This document shows positions 9,004-16,566 of a DNA stretch of 46,818 bases, piece by piece. Below the pieces are notes generated by a model. That model was not told the DNA's origin. It saw only the letters and a list, made by a program, of their open reading frames with translations, and did not search any database. How positions within the stretch are numbered: the first letter of the stretch is position 1; each line of letters opens with the position of its first letter. A program made the translations under genes and the position numbers. Source of the DNA: Candidatus Eisenbergiella merdipullorum (GTDB taxonomy: Bacteria > Bacillota > Clostridia > Lachnospirales > Lachnospiraceae); NCBI GenBank assembly GCA_019118445.1, contig DWYY01000194.1, positions 1 through 46,818 of the forward strand, in the 5' to 3' direction.

Positions 9004-10461
9004 ATGAAAAGTGTAGCATTACATAATTTGGGCTGTAAAGTGAATGCATACGAATTAGAGGTAATCGGACAAAAGTTACAAGAAAAAGGATACCGGATTG
9101 TACCATTCGATGACATTGCAGACGTTTATATCGTAAATACATGTACGGTCACCAATATCGCGGACAGAAAGAGCCGTCAGATGCTGCATCGGGCGAAGCG
9201 GAGAAACCCGGATGCGGTCGTTGTGGCGGTGGGATGTTATGTGCAGACCGGGAAGGAAGAGGCGCTGCTGGACGGGAGCATCGACCTGGCGGTGGGAAAC
9301 AACCGAAAAAAGGAGCTTCCGGAAATCCTGGAAGCGTTTCTCCGGGAACGGGAAGCGTCCGGAAAAGAGGGCACTTCCGGAAATGCCGGGCTGGTTGAAG
9401 AAAAAACATTTCACTACAAAAGTGTAGTAGATATAAATAAAGAACAGGAATACGAAGAAATGATGCCGGAGGACAGCGCGGAAGCGAGGCAGACGGCGGA
9501 GCATACGCGCGCCTACATCAAGATCCAGGATGGATGCAATCAGTTCTGCTCTTACTGTATCATTCCCTATGCCCGTGGCAGGGTGCGAAGCCGGAAACCG
9601 GAGGATGTGCTGCGGGAGGTGAAGCAGTTGGCCGCCGGCGGCTGCCGCGAGGTGGTCCTTACGGGAATCCATATCAGCTCCTACGGGATAGATTTCATCC
9701 AGAAGACAGATGGGGATTATCTGGAAAGCGGGAGCGATCTCAGACAGACGGCGCAGGAGCGGCAGTATCTTCTGAACCTGGTCCGCGAGATCGCGGAAGT
9801 GCCCGGGATTGCAAGGATCCGTCTTGGCTCCCTTGAGCCCCGGATCATCACAGAAAGCTTCGTGGGAGGGCTGGCGGCGCTTCCTAAGGTGTGCCCTCAT
9901 TTTCATCTTTCCCTGCAGAGCGGCTGCGACGCGACGCTGAAAAGGATGAATAGGCATTATACGGCAGAGGAATACTATGAAAAGGTAAAGCTTCTGCGGA
10001 AGGCGTTTGATCATCCGGCGATCACGACGGATGTGATCGTGGGCTTTCCGGGGGAAACAGATGAGGAATTTGAAATAACGGCCGCGTTCCTGGAAAAGGT
10101 GCACTTTTTTGAGATGCATGTGTTCAAGTATTCTGTCAGAAAGGGTACGGTGGCTGCCGGCATGGAAGATCAGGTGCCTGAGCAGGTGAAAAATGAAAGG
10201 AGCGCAAGGCTGCTCACCCTGGAACGGCGGATGAGCAGAGAATACCGGGAGCAGTACATAGGAAAAGAGATCACGGTGCTGACAGAGGACTGTGCTGAGC
10301 TTCTGGGGGAAAACTGGCGGACGGGGCATACGCAGACTTATGTGAAAGCGGCGGTCCCGGCTGGACAGGCAGGGAGAAATGAACTGATCACGGGCCGTGT
10401 GACGGGTTTTTTGACGGATGAAATACTCAGGATAAAGCTACATGGGACAAATAGGGTTTGA
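9004..10461 (+). CDS. mtaB: tRNA (N6-threonylcarbamoyladenosine-C2)-methylthiotransferase MtaB
   Basis: Radical-SAM methylthiotransferase that turns t6A37 into ms2t6A in tRNAs reading ANN codons. The 485-residue product has the N-terminal MTTase domain with cysteines near 11, 47 and 78 (NLGCKVNAYE, NTCTVTN, VGCY), the radical-SAM triad GCNQFCSYC (Cys178, 182, 185), and a C-terminal TRAM domain (about 415-480). ATG 9004 gives the family N-terminus MKSVALHNLGCK and has GCGGGGA about 6-11 bases upstream; ATG 8980 would add 8 residues and has no well-placed site. It is divergent from the HPr-like gene. Confidence 0.93.
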   Translation: MKSVALHNLGCKVNAYELEVIGQKLQEKGYRIVPFDDIADVYIVNTCTVTNIADRKSRQMLHRAKRRNPDAVVVAVGCYVQTGKEEALLDGSIDLAVGNNRKKELPEILEAFLREREASGKEGTSGNAGLVEEKTFHYKSVVDINKEQEYEEMMPEDSAEARQTAEHTRAYIKIQDGCNQFCSYCIIPYARGRVRSRKPEDVLREVKQLAAGGCREVVLTGIHISSYGIDFIQKTDGDYLESGSDLRQTAQERQYLLNLVREIAEVPGIARIRLGSLEPRIITESFVGGLAALPKVCPHFHLSLQSGCDATLKRMNRHYTAEEYYEKVKLLRKAFDHPAITTDVIVGFPGETDEEFEITAAFLEKVHFFEMHVFKYSVRKGTVAAGMEDQVPEQVKNERSARLLTLERRMSREYREQYIGKEITVLTEDCAELLGENWRTGHTQTYVKAAVPAGQAGRNELITGRVTGFLTDEILRIKLHGTNRV

Positions 10462-10466
10462 AATTT

Positions 10467-10496
10467 TTGACAAAGTAGGGTAAGATAGGATAGAGT
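10467..10496 (+). promoter_or_regulatory. Possible promoter for the ireB operon
   Basis: A perfect TTGACA (10467-10472), 18 bases, TAGAGT (10491-10496). The -35 box is consensus but the -10 box is weak. It starts 6 bases after the mtaB stop and 44 bases before ireB. Confidence 0.4.
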
Positions 10497-10539
10497 ATGT
10501 ATCCTGAAACCGAATTGGCAGGACAGAATGGAGTAGGAA

Positions 10540-10809
10540 ATGCAGAACCAGGATTTTGGCAATACACAGTATTTTAAAGTGGAGAAGGAGCCGGAGAACG
10601 GGGTCAAAGTGATCCTTGCCGCGGTTTACGAAGCGCTGACAGAGAAGGGCTATAATCCGGTTGACCAGATCGTGGGCTATATCATGTCCGGCGATCCCAC
10701 CTATATCACAAGCCACAAGAATGCGCGCGGCATGATCATGCGTGCGGAGCGCGATGAGATCGTGGAAGAGATGCTGAAGGAATACATCAAGAACAATCAC
10801 TGGAACTGA
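10540..10809 (+). CDS. ireB: IreB-family regulatory phosphoprotein
   Basis: Small cytoplasmic protein (89 residues, UPF0297/YrzL family). In Enterococcus, IreB is phosphorylated on N-terminal threonines by the PASTA kinase IreK and modulates cephalosporin tolerance. Seen: the N-terminal Thr region GNTQYFKVE, and the conserved core EKGYNPVDQIVGYIMSGDP (residues 33-51) followed by ARGMIMRAERDEIVEEML. The start has GGAG upstream. Followed by ruvX and a DUF1292 gene, the same order as Bacillus yrzL-yrrK-yrzB. Confidence 0.9.
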   Translation: MQNQDFGNTQYFKVEKEPENGVKVILAAVYEALTEKGYNPVDQIVGYIMSGDPTYITSHKNARGMIMRAERDEIVEEMLKEYIKNNHWN

Positions 10810-10854
10810 CGCGCGGCCATACATGGCGGGCGTATTACGGAAAGGCTTGATAAA

Positions 10855-11286
10855 ATGCGTATCATGGGACTGGATTTCGGGTCAAAGACGGTGGGAGTGG
10901 CCATCAGTGACCCTTTGTTGGTGACTGCCCAGGGAATTGAGATCATCAGGAGAAAAGAAGAAAACAAGCTGCGGCGCACGCTGGCAAGAATCGAGGAGCT
11001 GATCGGGGAGTACGGAGTGGAGCAGATCGTTCTGGGCCTGCCTAAGAACATGAACGATTCTGAAGGAGCACGTGTGGCGGCGACAAAGGAATTTGCGGAG
11101 AAGCTGGAAAGAAGGACGGCGCTTCCCGTAACCTTCTGGGATGAACGCCTGACCACGGTGGCTGCCGACAAGGCGATGATCGAGGCAGGGATCCGCCGCG
11201 AGGACAGAAAGGAACATGTGGACCGCATCGCAGCGGTTCTTATTTTGCAGGGATATCTGGATTATCAGAAAAATACACAGGCATAA
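10855..11286 (+). CDS. ruvX: Putative Holliday-junction resolvase / pre-16S rRNA nuclease RuvX (YqgF)
   Basis: RNase H-like nuclease; YqgF proteins process the 5' end of pre-16S rRNA and have been proposed as Holliday-junction resolvases. The 143-residue product starts [16 protein letters not shown] with the first catalytic Asp at position 7, and contains [17 protein letters not shown] and a C-terminal Asp near [10 protein letters not shown]. Length is typical. It lies 45 bases after ireB and 17 bases before the DUF1292 gene, so the three are one operon. Confidence 0.93.
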   Translation: MRIMGLDFGSKTVGVAISDPLLVTAQGIEIIRRKEENKLRRTLARIEELIGEYGVEQIVLGLPKNMNDSEGARVAATKEFAEKLERRTALPVTFWDERLTTVAADKAMIEAGIRREDRKEHVDRIAAVLILQGYLDYQKNTQA

Positions 11287-11303
11287 GAAAGCAGGGATCA
11301 GAG

Positions 11304-11564
11304 TTGGAAAAAATTGCATTTTGCCCTGACGGCGGGGAAGCCGTTGAGTTTTATGTGCTGGAACAGACGAGGCTGGGCGGCCGGGATTATATCCTGGTGA
11401 CGGAGAGCCTGGATGAGGAAGAAGGAGAAGCGCTGATCTTAAAGGATATTTCCTCCCCAGAGGACGGGGAAGCGCTGTATGAGACCGTGGACGACGAACA
11501 GGAGCTGGACGCCGTTGCGGTGATCTTCTCGGAAATGCTGGAGGATGTGGACCTGGAAAGATAA
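11304..11564 (+). CDS. DUF1292 (YrzB-type) acidic protein
   Basis: An 86-residue, strongly acidic protein of the DUF1292 family, function unknown. It starts with TTG at 11304 (GCAGGGA upstream). Typical family features are the short beta-rich start IAFCPDGGEAVEFYVLEQT and a Glu/Asp-rich C-terminal half. It is kept next to ruvX in many Firmicutes, which suggests only that they share expression. Confidence 0.85.
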   Translation: MEKIAFCPDGGEAVEFYVLEQTRLGGRDYILVTESLDEEEGEALILKDISSPEDGEALYETVDDEQELDAVAVIFSEMLEDVDLER

Positions 11565-11823
11565 GGCCCGCTGACAGATCACGTTTATGAATAGGATAAC
11601 AAGCAGGCCATTCTGAAAAATATCGTCTGCTTTTTATAAAAATATACGGAAGAAAACATGGCTGTGCCACTGGGACAGGACCGGTCCAGGGATGGGTGGC
11701 GTGTATGCGTATGCGCCGGGGCGGTGTGGGGACGAAAGGATTGACCGCCGCCATCAAGTGTCCGGGCTGAGGAACCGGGAGCAGCCCCTGTTTCTTCCGT
11801 GGAAAATACGGAGGTAATTTTGA
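11565..11823 (+). other. Leader region of RNase J with a weak terminator-like hairpin
   Basis: This 259-base gap holds AAGCAG (11601-11606) pairing with CTGCTT (11627-11632) followed by TTT, a weak terminator for the ireB operon. A palindrome GGACCGGTCC is near 11680. No convincing gene was found. The RNase J ribosome-binding site GGAGGT is at 11810-11815. A long leader is common for RNase genes that autoregulate, but nothing here shows it. Confidence 0.35.
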
Positions 11824-13503
11824 TTGAAGAAAACAAAACAAGTGAATAATGGCGGCTCCAGGCTGAAGATCATCCCTTTGGGAGGCCTGGAGCAGATTGG
11901 CATGAACATTACTGCCTTTGAATACGAAGACAGTATTGTTGTGGTGGACTGCGGCCTTTCCTTCCCGGATGACGATATGCTGGGTGTTGACATGGTGATA
12001 CCGGATGTCACTTATCTGAAGGATAACATTGAGAAGGTGAAAGGTTTTGTGATCACGCATGGACATGAGGATCACATCGGCGCGCTGCCCTACATCCTGA
12101 AACAGATCAACGTTCCCGTTTACGGGACCAGGCTGACCATGGGCATTATCGAAAATAAGCTGAAGGAACACAATCTGCTCAAAACGACGAAGAGAAAGGT
12201 GATCAAATTCGGACAGTCCATCAATCTGGGCCAGTTCCGCATTGAATTTATCAAGACGAACCACAGCATCGTGGACGCTGCGGCTCTGGCGATCTATTCC
12301 CCTGCCGGAACCGTGATCCATACGGGCGATTTCAAGGTGGATTATACGCCGGTATTCGGGGATGCTATCGACCTGCAGCGCTTCGCGGAGATCGGAAAGA
12401 AAGGCGTGCTCGCGCTGCTGTGCGAATCCACAAACGCGGAGCGCCCCGGATTCACCCCATCAGAGAGGACGCTGAGCCGGATCTTCGATACGATCTTTCA
12501 TGAACATCCAAACAAAAGGATCATCATCGCAACCTTTGCTTCCAATGTGGACAGGGTGCAGCAGATCATCAATTCGGCGTACAGGTACAACAGAAAAGTT
12601 GTGGTGGAAGGCCGCAGCATGGTGAATATCATCGATACCGCCATGAACCTGGGCTGCCTGAACATTCCGGAAAACACGCTGATCAACATCGAACAGCTCA
12701 AAAATTATCCGGATGAGCGCACCGTCATCATTACGACGGGAAGCCAGGGAGAGAGCATGGCCGCACTCAGCCGCATGGCGGCGAACGTACACAGAAAAAT
12801 TTCCATCACGCCCAATGACGTGATCATTTTCTCCTCCAATCCGATCCCGGGAAATGAAAAGGCGGTGACGAAGGTGATCAACGAACTGCTCATCAAGGGA
12901 GCGGAGGTGATCTTCCAGGATGTACACGTATCCGGACATGCCTGCCAGGAGGAGATCAAGCTGATCTATACGCTGGTCCATCCTAAATATTCGGTGCCGA
13001 TCCACGGAGAATTCAAGCATAGGAAGGCACAGCAGAAGCTCGCCATGGATCTCGGCATCCCCAAGGAGAATATTTTCATGCTGAACTCCGGAGATGTGCT
13101 GGAGCTGGATGGCGAAAAGGCGCAGGTGACGGGAAAGGTTCCCGTGGGCGCGATCCTGGTGGACGGTCTTGGCGTCGGAGACGTGGGAAATGTGGTGCTC
13201 AGAGACCGTCAGCATCTGGCGGAGGACGGCATTATGATCGTCGCCCTGGCGCTGGATTCCGCCAGCGGCCAGCTTGTGGGCGGACCGGATCTGGTATCCC
13301 GCGGCTTCGTGTACGTGAAGGAATCGGATGAACTGATGGAAGAAGCACAGAAACTGATGCAGGATGTACTGGACCGCTGCATTGGCAGGGGATGCACCGA
13401 CTGGGGCAAGATCAAGTCCGCGGTCAAGGATGCGCTGGGCGATTATATCTGGAAAAAGACCAAGAGGCGTCCCATGATCCTGCCTATCATCATGGATGTA
13501 TGA
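11824..13503 (+). CDS. rnj: Ribonuclease J
   Basis: Metallo-beta-lactamase/beta-CASP ribonuclease with 5'-3' exonuclease and endonuclease activity, central to mRNA decay and rRNA maturation. The 559-residue product carries the zinc motif HGHEDHIGALP (His79 to His84), HTGDFKVD, the beta-CASP motifs (FASNVDR, SSNPIPGNE, VSGHA) and a C-terminal domain. It starts with TTG at 11824, supported by GGAGGT 8 bases upstream; no ATG lies nearby. Whether it equals RNase J1 or J2 cannot be told, though the metal ligands are intact. A YlbF-family gene follows. Confidence 0.94.
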   Translation: MKKTKQVNNGGSRLKIIPLGGLEQIGMNITAFEYEDSIVVVDCGLSFPDDDMLGVDMVIPDVTYLKDNIEKVKGFVITHGHEDHIGALPYILKQINVPVYGTRLTMGIIENKLKEHNLLKTTKRKVIKFGQSINLGQFRIEFIKTNHSIVDAAALAIYSPAGTVIHTGDFKVDYTPVFGDAIDLQRFAEIGKKGVLALLCESTNAERPGFTPSERTLSRIFDTIFHEHPNKRIIIATFASNVDRVQQIINSAYRYNRKVVVEGRSMVNIIDTAMNLGCLNIPENTLINIEQLKNYPDERTVIITTGSQGESMAALSRMAANVHRKISITPNDVIIFSSNPIPGNEKAVTKVINELLIKGAEVIFQDVHVSGHACQEEIKLIYTLVHPKYSVPIHGEFKHRKAQQKLAMDLGIPKENIFMLNSGDVLELDGEKAQVTGKVPVGAILVDGLGVGDVGNVVLRDRQHLAEDGIMIVALALDSASGQLVGGPDLVSRGFVYVKESDELMEEAQKLMQDVLDRCIGRGCTDWGKIKSAVKDALGDYIWKKTKRRPMILPIIMDV

Positions 13504-13600
13504 CGATGCCCGGCAGTTCGGAAGGACAGGTGGGGACGCCTTTTTGAAGCGGATTTCATGAATCCTTCCGCGGCACTATTTGGGAAACGGAGTGAAGAAA

Positions 13601-13924
13601 GTGAAAGTAGAGGAAGCTCTGGAACAGCTCGCCCAGGCAATACGCGATTCCGAAATTTACAGGGAGTACCGGAGGCAGAGCGAGCGTGTGGATAATGCCG
13701 GAGGCATGCGGGAGAAGATCGACGAATACCGCGCCCGGAATTTTGAACTGCAGAATTCCGCATATACGGAAGATTTACTTGACAAGATGGAAGCTTTTGA
13801 GAGAGAATATGAGAAATTCAGAGAGGACCCGCTTGTGGAGGAATTTCTGGATGCGGAACTGGCATTTTGTCGTATGATGCAGGATATTGACATAAGATTG
13901 GCAGAGGCGGTGGATTTTGAGTAG
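13601..13924 (+). CDS. YlbF/YmcA-family regulator
   Basis: A 107-residue all-helical protein of the Com_YlbF family. In Bacillus, YlbF, YmcA and YaaT form the Y-complex that assists RNase Y in mRNA maturation. Seen: KVEEALEQLAQAIRDSE at the start and two more amphipathic helices with the family-typical LVEEFLDAELAF. GTG 13601 is chosen because CGGAG lies 8 bases upstream; an in-frame TTG at 13580 has no site. It overlaps the next gene by 8 bases. Its position next to RNase J fits a role in RNA turnover (inference). Confidence 0.8.
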   Translation: MKVEEALEQLAQAIRDSEIYREYRRQSERVDNAGGMREKIDEYRARNFELQNSAYTEDLLDKMEAFEREYEKFREDPLVEEFLDAELAFCRMMQDIDIRLAEAVDFE

Positions 13925-14321
13925 CAGAAACAGACGACGCTCAGGGAAGAAAAAAGAGGCGGCCGGGACCGCGGTGTACACCGTAGTCAAGATCGTGGTG
14001 ATGGTCCTTATCGTCATGGTGGTCTATCGGTTTGGAAACATGGCGTATACCTATGGGGAGCGGCTGTTCGGGGAGCCTGCGATGTCAGACGCGCCCGGGG
14101 AGGACGTTGTCGTTACGATCGAGGGATCCGACAGCGTGCGGGACGTGGCGGACAAGCTGGAAGAGGCCGGCCTGATCCGTGACGCACAGCTTTTTGTGAT
14201 ACAGGAAAAGCTGGAAGGCTTCAAAAGCGGGCTGCAGCCCGGCACCTATACGCTCAACACCTCCGAGACACCTGAGGAAATGATCGAAATCTTGTCAGGC
14301 GCTTCGGCAGAAGACGATTAG
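13917..14321 (+). CDS. MltG/YceG-like membrane stub without catalytic domain
   Basis: A 134-residue protein with a basic cytoplasmic N-terminus (residues 1-14), one transmembrane helix (about 18-40) and an extracellular LysM-like part containing SDSVRDVADKLEEAGLI and LQPGTYTLNTSETPEEMI. These match the N-terminal part of endolytic transglycosylase MltG (yrrL sits at this place in Bacillus). The catalytic YceG domain of about 200 residues is missing and no frameshifted remainder follows, so it is not a recent pseudogene. It starts with TTG 13917 inside the ylbF-like stop region. It may bind glycan or regulate, but should not cleave. Confidence 0.75.
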   Translation: MSSRNRRRSGKKKEAAGTAVYTVVKIVVMVLIVMVVYRFGNMAYTYGERLFGEPAMSDAPGEDVVVTIEGSDSVRDVADKLEEAGLIRDAQLFVIQEKLEGFKSGLQPGTYTLNTSETPEEMIEILSGASAEDD

Positions 14322-14339
14322 TCATGGCGGAGAAAGAGC

Positions 14340-15032
14340 ATGATCATGGAGGAACGCCTGACAGCCTTTATCAATTCTCTGGACGAGGGCAATCCGGTTT
14401 ATCTGAATGAACTGGAAAAGGAAGCGAGAGAAACCAATGTGCCGGTGATCCGGCCGGAAACGCAGAGCCTGCTGAGAACGCTGATCGCGATCGGACGGCC
14501 GCGCGAGATTCTGGAGATCGGGACGGCGATTGGTTTTTCTGCGCTCTGCATGAGCGAATATGCCCCCGAAGGCTGTCATATCACAACGATAGAAAAATAT
14601 GAAAAGAGGATTCCCGAAGCCAGAAAGAATTTCCGGCGTTTCGGGAAGGAAGATGTTATCACACTGCTGGATGGAGATGCGGCAAAGGTACTGACGCGTC
14701 TGGAAGGTCCTTATGATCTTATTTTCATGGATGCCGCAAAGGGACAGTATCCCATCCTGCTTCCAGAGGTGCTGCGGCTTCTGAAGGAAGGCGGGCTGCT
14801 GGTCTCCGACAACGTGCTTCAGGACGGGGACATCCTGGAGTCCCGTTATGCGGTGACGAGACGTAAGCGGACGATCCATGCCAGGATGCGGGAATATCTG
14901 TATGAGATCAAGCATCATCCCTGCCTGGTAACTTCCATCCTCCCGGTAGGGGACGGTGTGGCGGTCAGCACGAAAATACGAAGCCGGAACGGGCTTGAAA
15001 GCACAGAACCGGAAAGGGAAAGATATGAATGA
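14340..15032 (+). CDS. trmR: O-methyltransferase, probable tRNA 5-hydroxyuridine methyltransferase TrmR
   Basis: Class I SAM methyltransferase of 230 residues (Methyltransf_3/YrrM type) with the SAM loop LEIGTAIGFSAL near residues 59-70, acidic TTIEKYEKR, DGDAAKVL, and the metal-site motif FMDAAKGQY and SDNVLQDG. In Bacillus the orthologous place yrrM encodes TrmR, which methylates ho5U34 to mo5U34 in tRNA. The next gene is a U32 protein of the TrhP type that makes ho5U, which supports this reading. A second ATG at 14346 is also possible. It overlaps the next gene by 8 bases. Confidence 0.82.
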   Translation: MIMEERLTAFINSLDEGNPVYLNELEKEARETNVPVIRPETQSLLRTLIAIGRPREILEIGTAIGFSALCMSEYAPEGCHITTIEKYEKRIPEARKNFRRFGKEDVITLLDGDAAKVLTRLEGPYDLIFMDAAKGQYPILLPEVLRLLKEGGLLVSDNVLQDGDILESRYAVTRRKRTIHARMREYLYEIKHHPCLVTSILPVGDGVAVSTKIRSRNGLESTEPERERYE

Positions 15033-16260
15033 CAGGAAAAAGGCCCCTGAGCTCTTGATCCCGGCGGGAAGCCTGGAGGTGCTGAAAACGGCGGTGACCT
15101 TCGGGGCGGACGCAGTATATATCGGCGGAGAGGCCTTCGGCCTCAGGGCGAAGGCGAAGAATTTTTCCGCGGAAGATATGGCGGAGGGTATCCGCTTCGC
15201 GCATGAGCGGGGTGTAAAAGTGTATGTGACCGCCAATATTTTTGCGCACAACCGGGATCTGGAAGGGGCGAAAGCCTATTTTGGGGAGCTGCGAGGGATC
15301 GGACCGGACGCTCTGATCATTTCGGACCCTGGCATGTTCATGCTCGCGAAGGAGGTCTGGCCGGACGTGGAAATCCATATTTCCACCCAGGCTAATAATA
15401 CCAATTATATGACCTATCGTTTCTGGTGGGATCTGGGAGCAAAACGGGTGGTGTCCGCAAGGGAGCTGACCCTTTCGGAGCTTGCCGAGATCCGGGCCAA
15501 CATTCCGGAGGAAATGGAGATCGAAAGCTTTGTACATGGGGCCATGTGCATCTCTTATTCCGGCAGGTGCCTTCTGAGCAATTATTTTACGGGAAGGGAC
15601 GCCAATCAGGGCGCGTGCACCCATCCCTGCCGCTGGAAATACGCGGTGATGGAGGAAAGCAGGCCGGGGGAATATTTCCCGGTCTATGAAAATGAGAGAG
15701 GGACCTATATTTTCAATTCAGGCGACTTGTGCATGATCGGGCATATCCCGGAGCTGATCGCGGCCGGGATCGACAGCTTCAAAGTGGAAGGCCGGATGAA
15801 AACGGCGCTTTACGTTGCGACGGTGGCAAGAACCTACCGGAAGGCGATCGATGATTACCTGTCAGGAGAAGAAAACTACCGCCGGAATATGGACTGGTAC
15901 CGGCATGAGATCGGAAAGTGTACTTACAGAAAGTTTAATACCGGATTTTATTTCGGCAGGCCCACCGAAGAATCTCAGATCTATGACAACAGCACCTATA
16001 TCAGTGAGGCGGTTTATCTGGGGATCGTGGAAGAGACAAAGGAGAACGGCATGATCCGCATCGAGCAGCGCAACAAGTTCTGTGTCGGGGACGAGATCGA
16101 GATCATGAAGCCGGACGGACGCGATGTAGCCGCCCGCGTGGAGCGCATCCTGGACGAGAACGGGCAGGACATGGAAAGCGCGCCTCATGCGAAGCAGAAG
16201 CTGCAGGTACAGTTGTCCCGGAAGGCGGAGAAGTTTGATCTCCTGCGGATGAGAAAATAG
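15025..16260 (+). CDS. U32-family protein, probable tRNA hydroxylation protein TrhP
   Basis: A 411-residue U32 'peptidase'. Members TrhP (YegQ; Bacillus YrrN/YrrO) are needed for prephenate-dependent 5-hydroxylation of U34 in tRNA. Seen: PELLIPAGSLEVLKTAV at residues 8-24, the family signature around SFVHGAMCISYSGRC, and further cysteines in GACTHPCRW, four in all, which may bind an Fe-S cluster. ATG 15025 overlaps the trmR stop and has GGAAAGGGA upstream; an in-frame ATG at 14956 lies inside trmR. Bacillus has two adjacent U32 genes here; only one is present, resembling YrrO in length. Confidence 0.85.
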   Translation: MNDRKKAPELLIPAGSLEVLKTAVTFGADAVYIGGEAFGLRAKAKNFSAEDMAEGIRFAHERGVKVYVTANIFAHNRDLEGAKAYFGELRGIGPDALIISDPGMFMLAKEVWPDVEIHISTQANNTNYMTYRFWWDLGAKRVVSARELTLSELAEIRANIPEEMEIESFVHGAMCISYSGRCLLSNYFTGRDANQGACTHPCRWKYAVMEESRPGEYFPVYENERGTYIFNSGDLCMIGHIPELIAAGIDSFKVEGRMKTALYVATVARTYRKAIDDYLSGEENYRRNMDWYRHEIGKCTYRKFNTGFYFGRPTEESQIYDNSTYISEAVYLGIVEETKENGMIRIEQRNKFCVGDEIEIMKPDGRDVAARVERILDENGQDMESAPHAKQKLQVQLSRKAEKFDLLRMRK

Positions 16261-16350
16261 GATTCCAGGCTGTTTGTTATGGTAAATTGACCCGGAGTGA
16301 ACAAAAATCAGCACAGCTTTTTGTGGAAGTGACCAAAATTCATTTTTCGC

Positions 16351-16379
16351 TTGATTTTTTTAGGAAATTGAGTTATTGT
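16351..16379 (+). promoter_or_regulatory. Predicted promoter of glnN
   Basis: TTGATT (16351-16356), 17 bases, TATTGT (16374-16379). Transcription would begin near 16386, placing the hairpins at 16418-16459 inside the glnN leader. Confidence 0.4.
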
Positions 16380-16417
16380 AATTGAAGTGAAAGCGGATTT
16401 CTGAATATTGGTACCAT

Positions 16418-16459
16418 GAACAAAGATGTTCCAAAAAAGGGTTTTTTGGGACATTTTTT
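16418..16459 (+). promoter_or_regulatory. glnN leader: terminator overlapped by an ANTAR-like hexaloop hairpin
   Basis: The terminator is a 12-bp stem, TGTTCCAAAAAA (16427-16438) with TTTTTTGGGACA (16442-16453), one G-T pair, loop GGG, then six T's (16454-16459). It lies about 100 bases before glnN. Overlapping its left arm is a smaller hairpin GAAC (16418-16421), hexaloop AAAGAT (16422-16427), GTTC (16428-16431). The loop has A at position 1 and G at position 4, the hallmark of ANTAR antiterminator hairpins. The two structures exclude each other. A second upstream loop AGCGGA at 16392-16397 also has A1/G4 but only about 3 pairs. Attenuation is inferred; the terminator itself is clear. Confidence 0.6.
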
Positions 16460-16512
16460 ATTTTCAGACAGGTTTTGAGGATGAACCTTCTGAAGATGGG
16501 AAATACGCGGTC

Positions 16513-16566
16513 ATGGATGAAACGGAAACAGCCGTCCCTACGGCGGCGGAATGGAGGAGTTTATGA
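16513..16566 (+). CDS. Possible 17-codon leader ORF overlapping the glnN start
   Basis: ATG 16513 opens a 17-residue acidic frame ([17 protein letters not shown]) that ends in TGA overlapping the glnN ATG (ATGA). Its own ribosome-binding site is poor, so it may be chance. Confidence 0.15.
   Translation: MDETETAVPTAAEWRSL

Noticed and set aside
10882-12321. 479-codon minus-strand frame opposite ruvX, DUF1292 and rnj
   Set aside because: It runs through three conserved plus-strand genes and shows no family motif.
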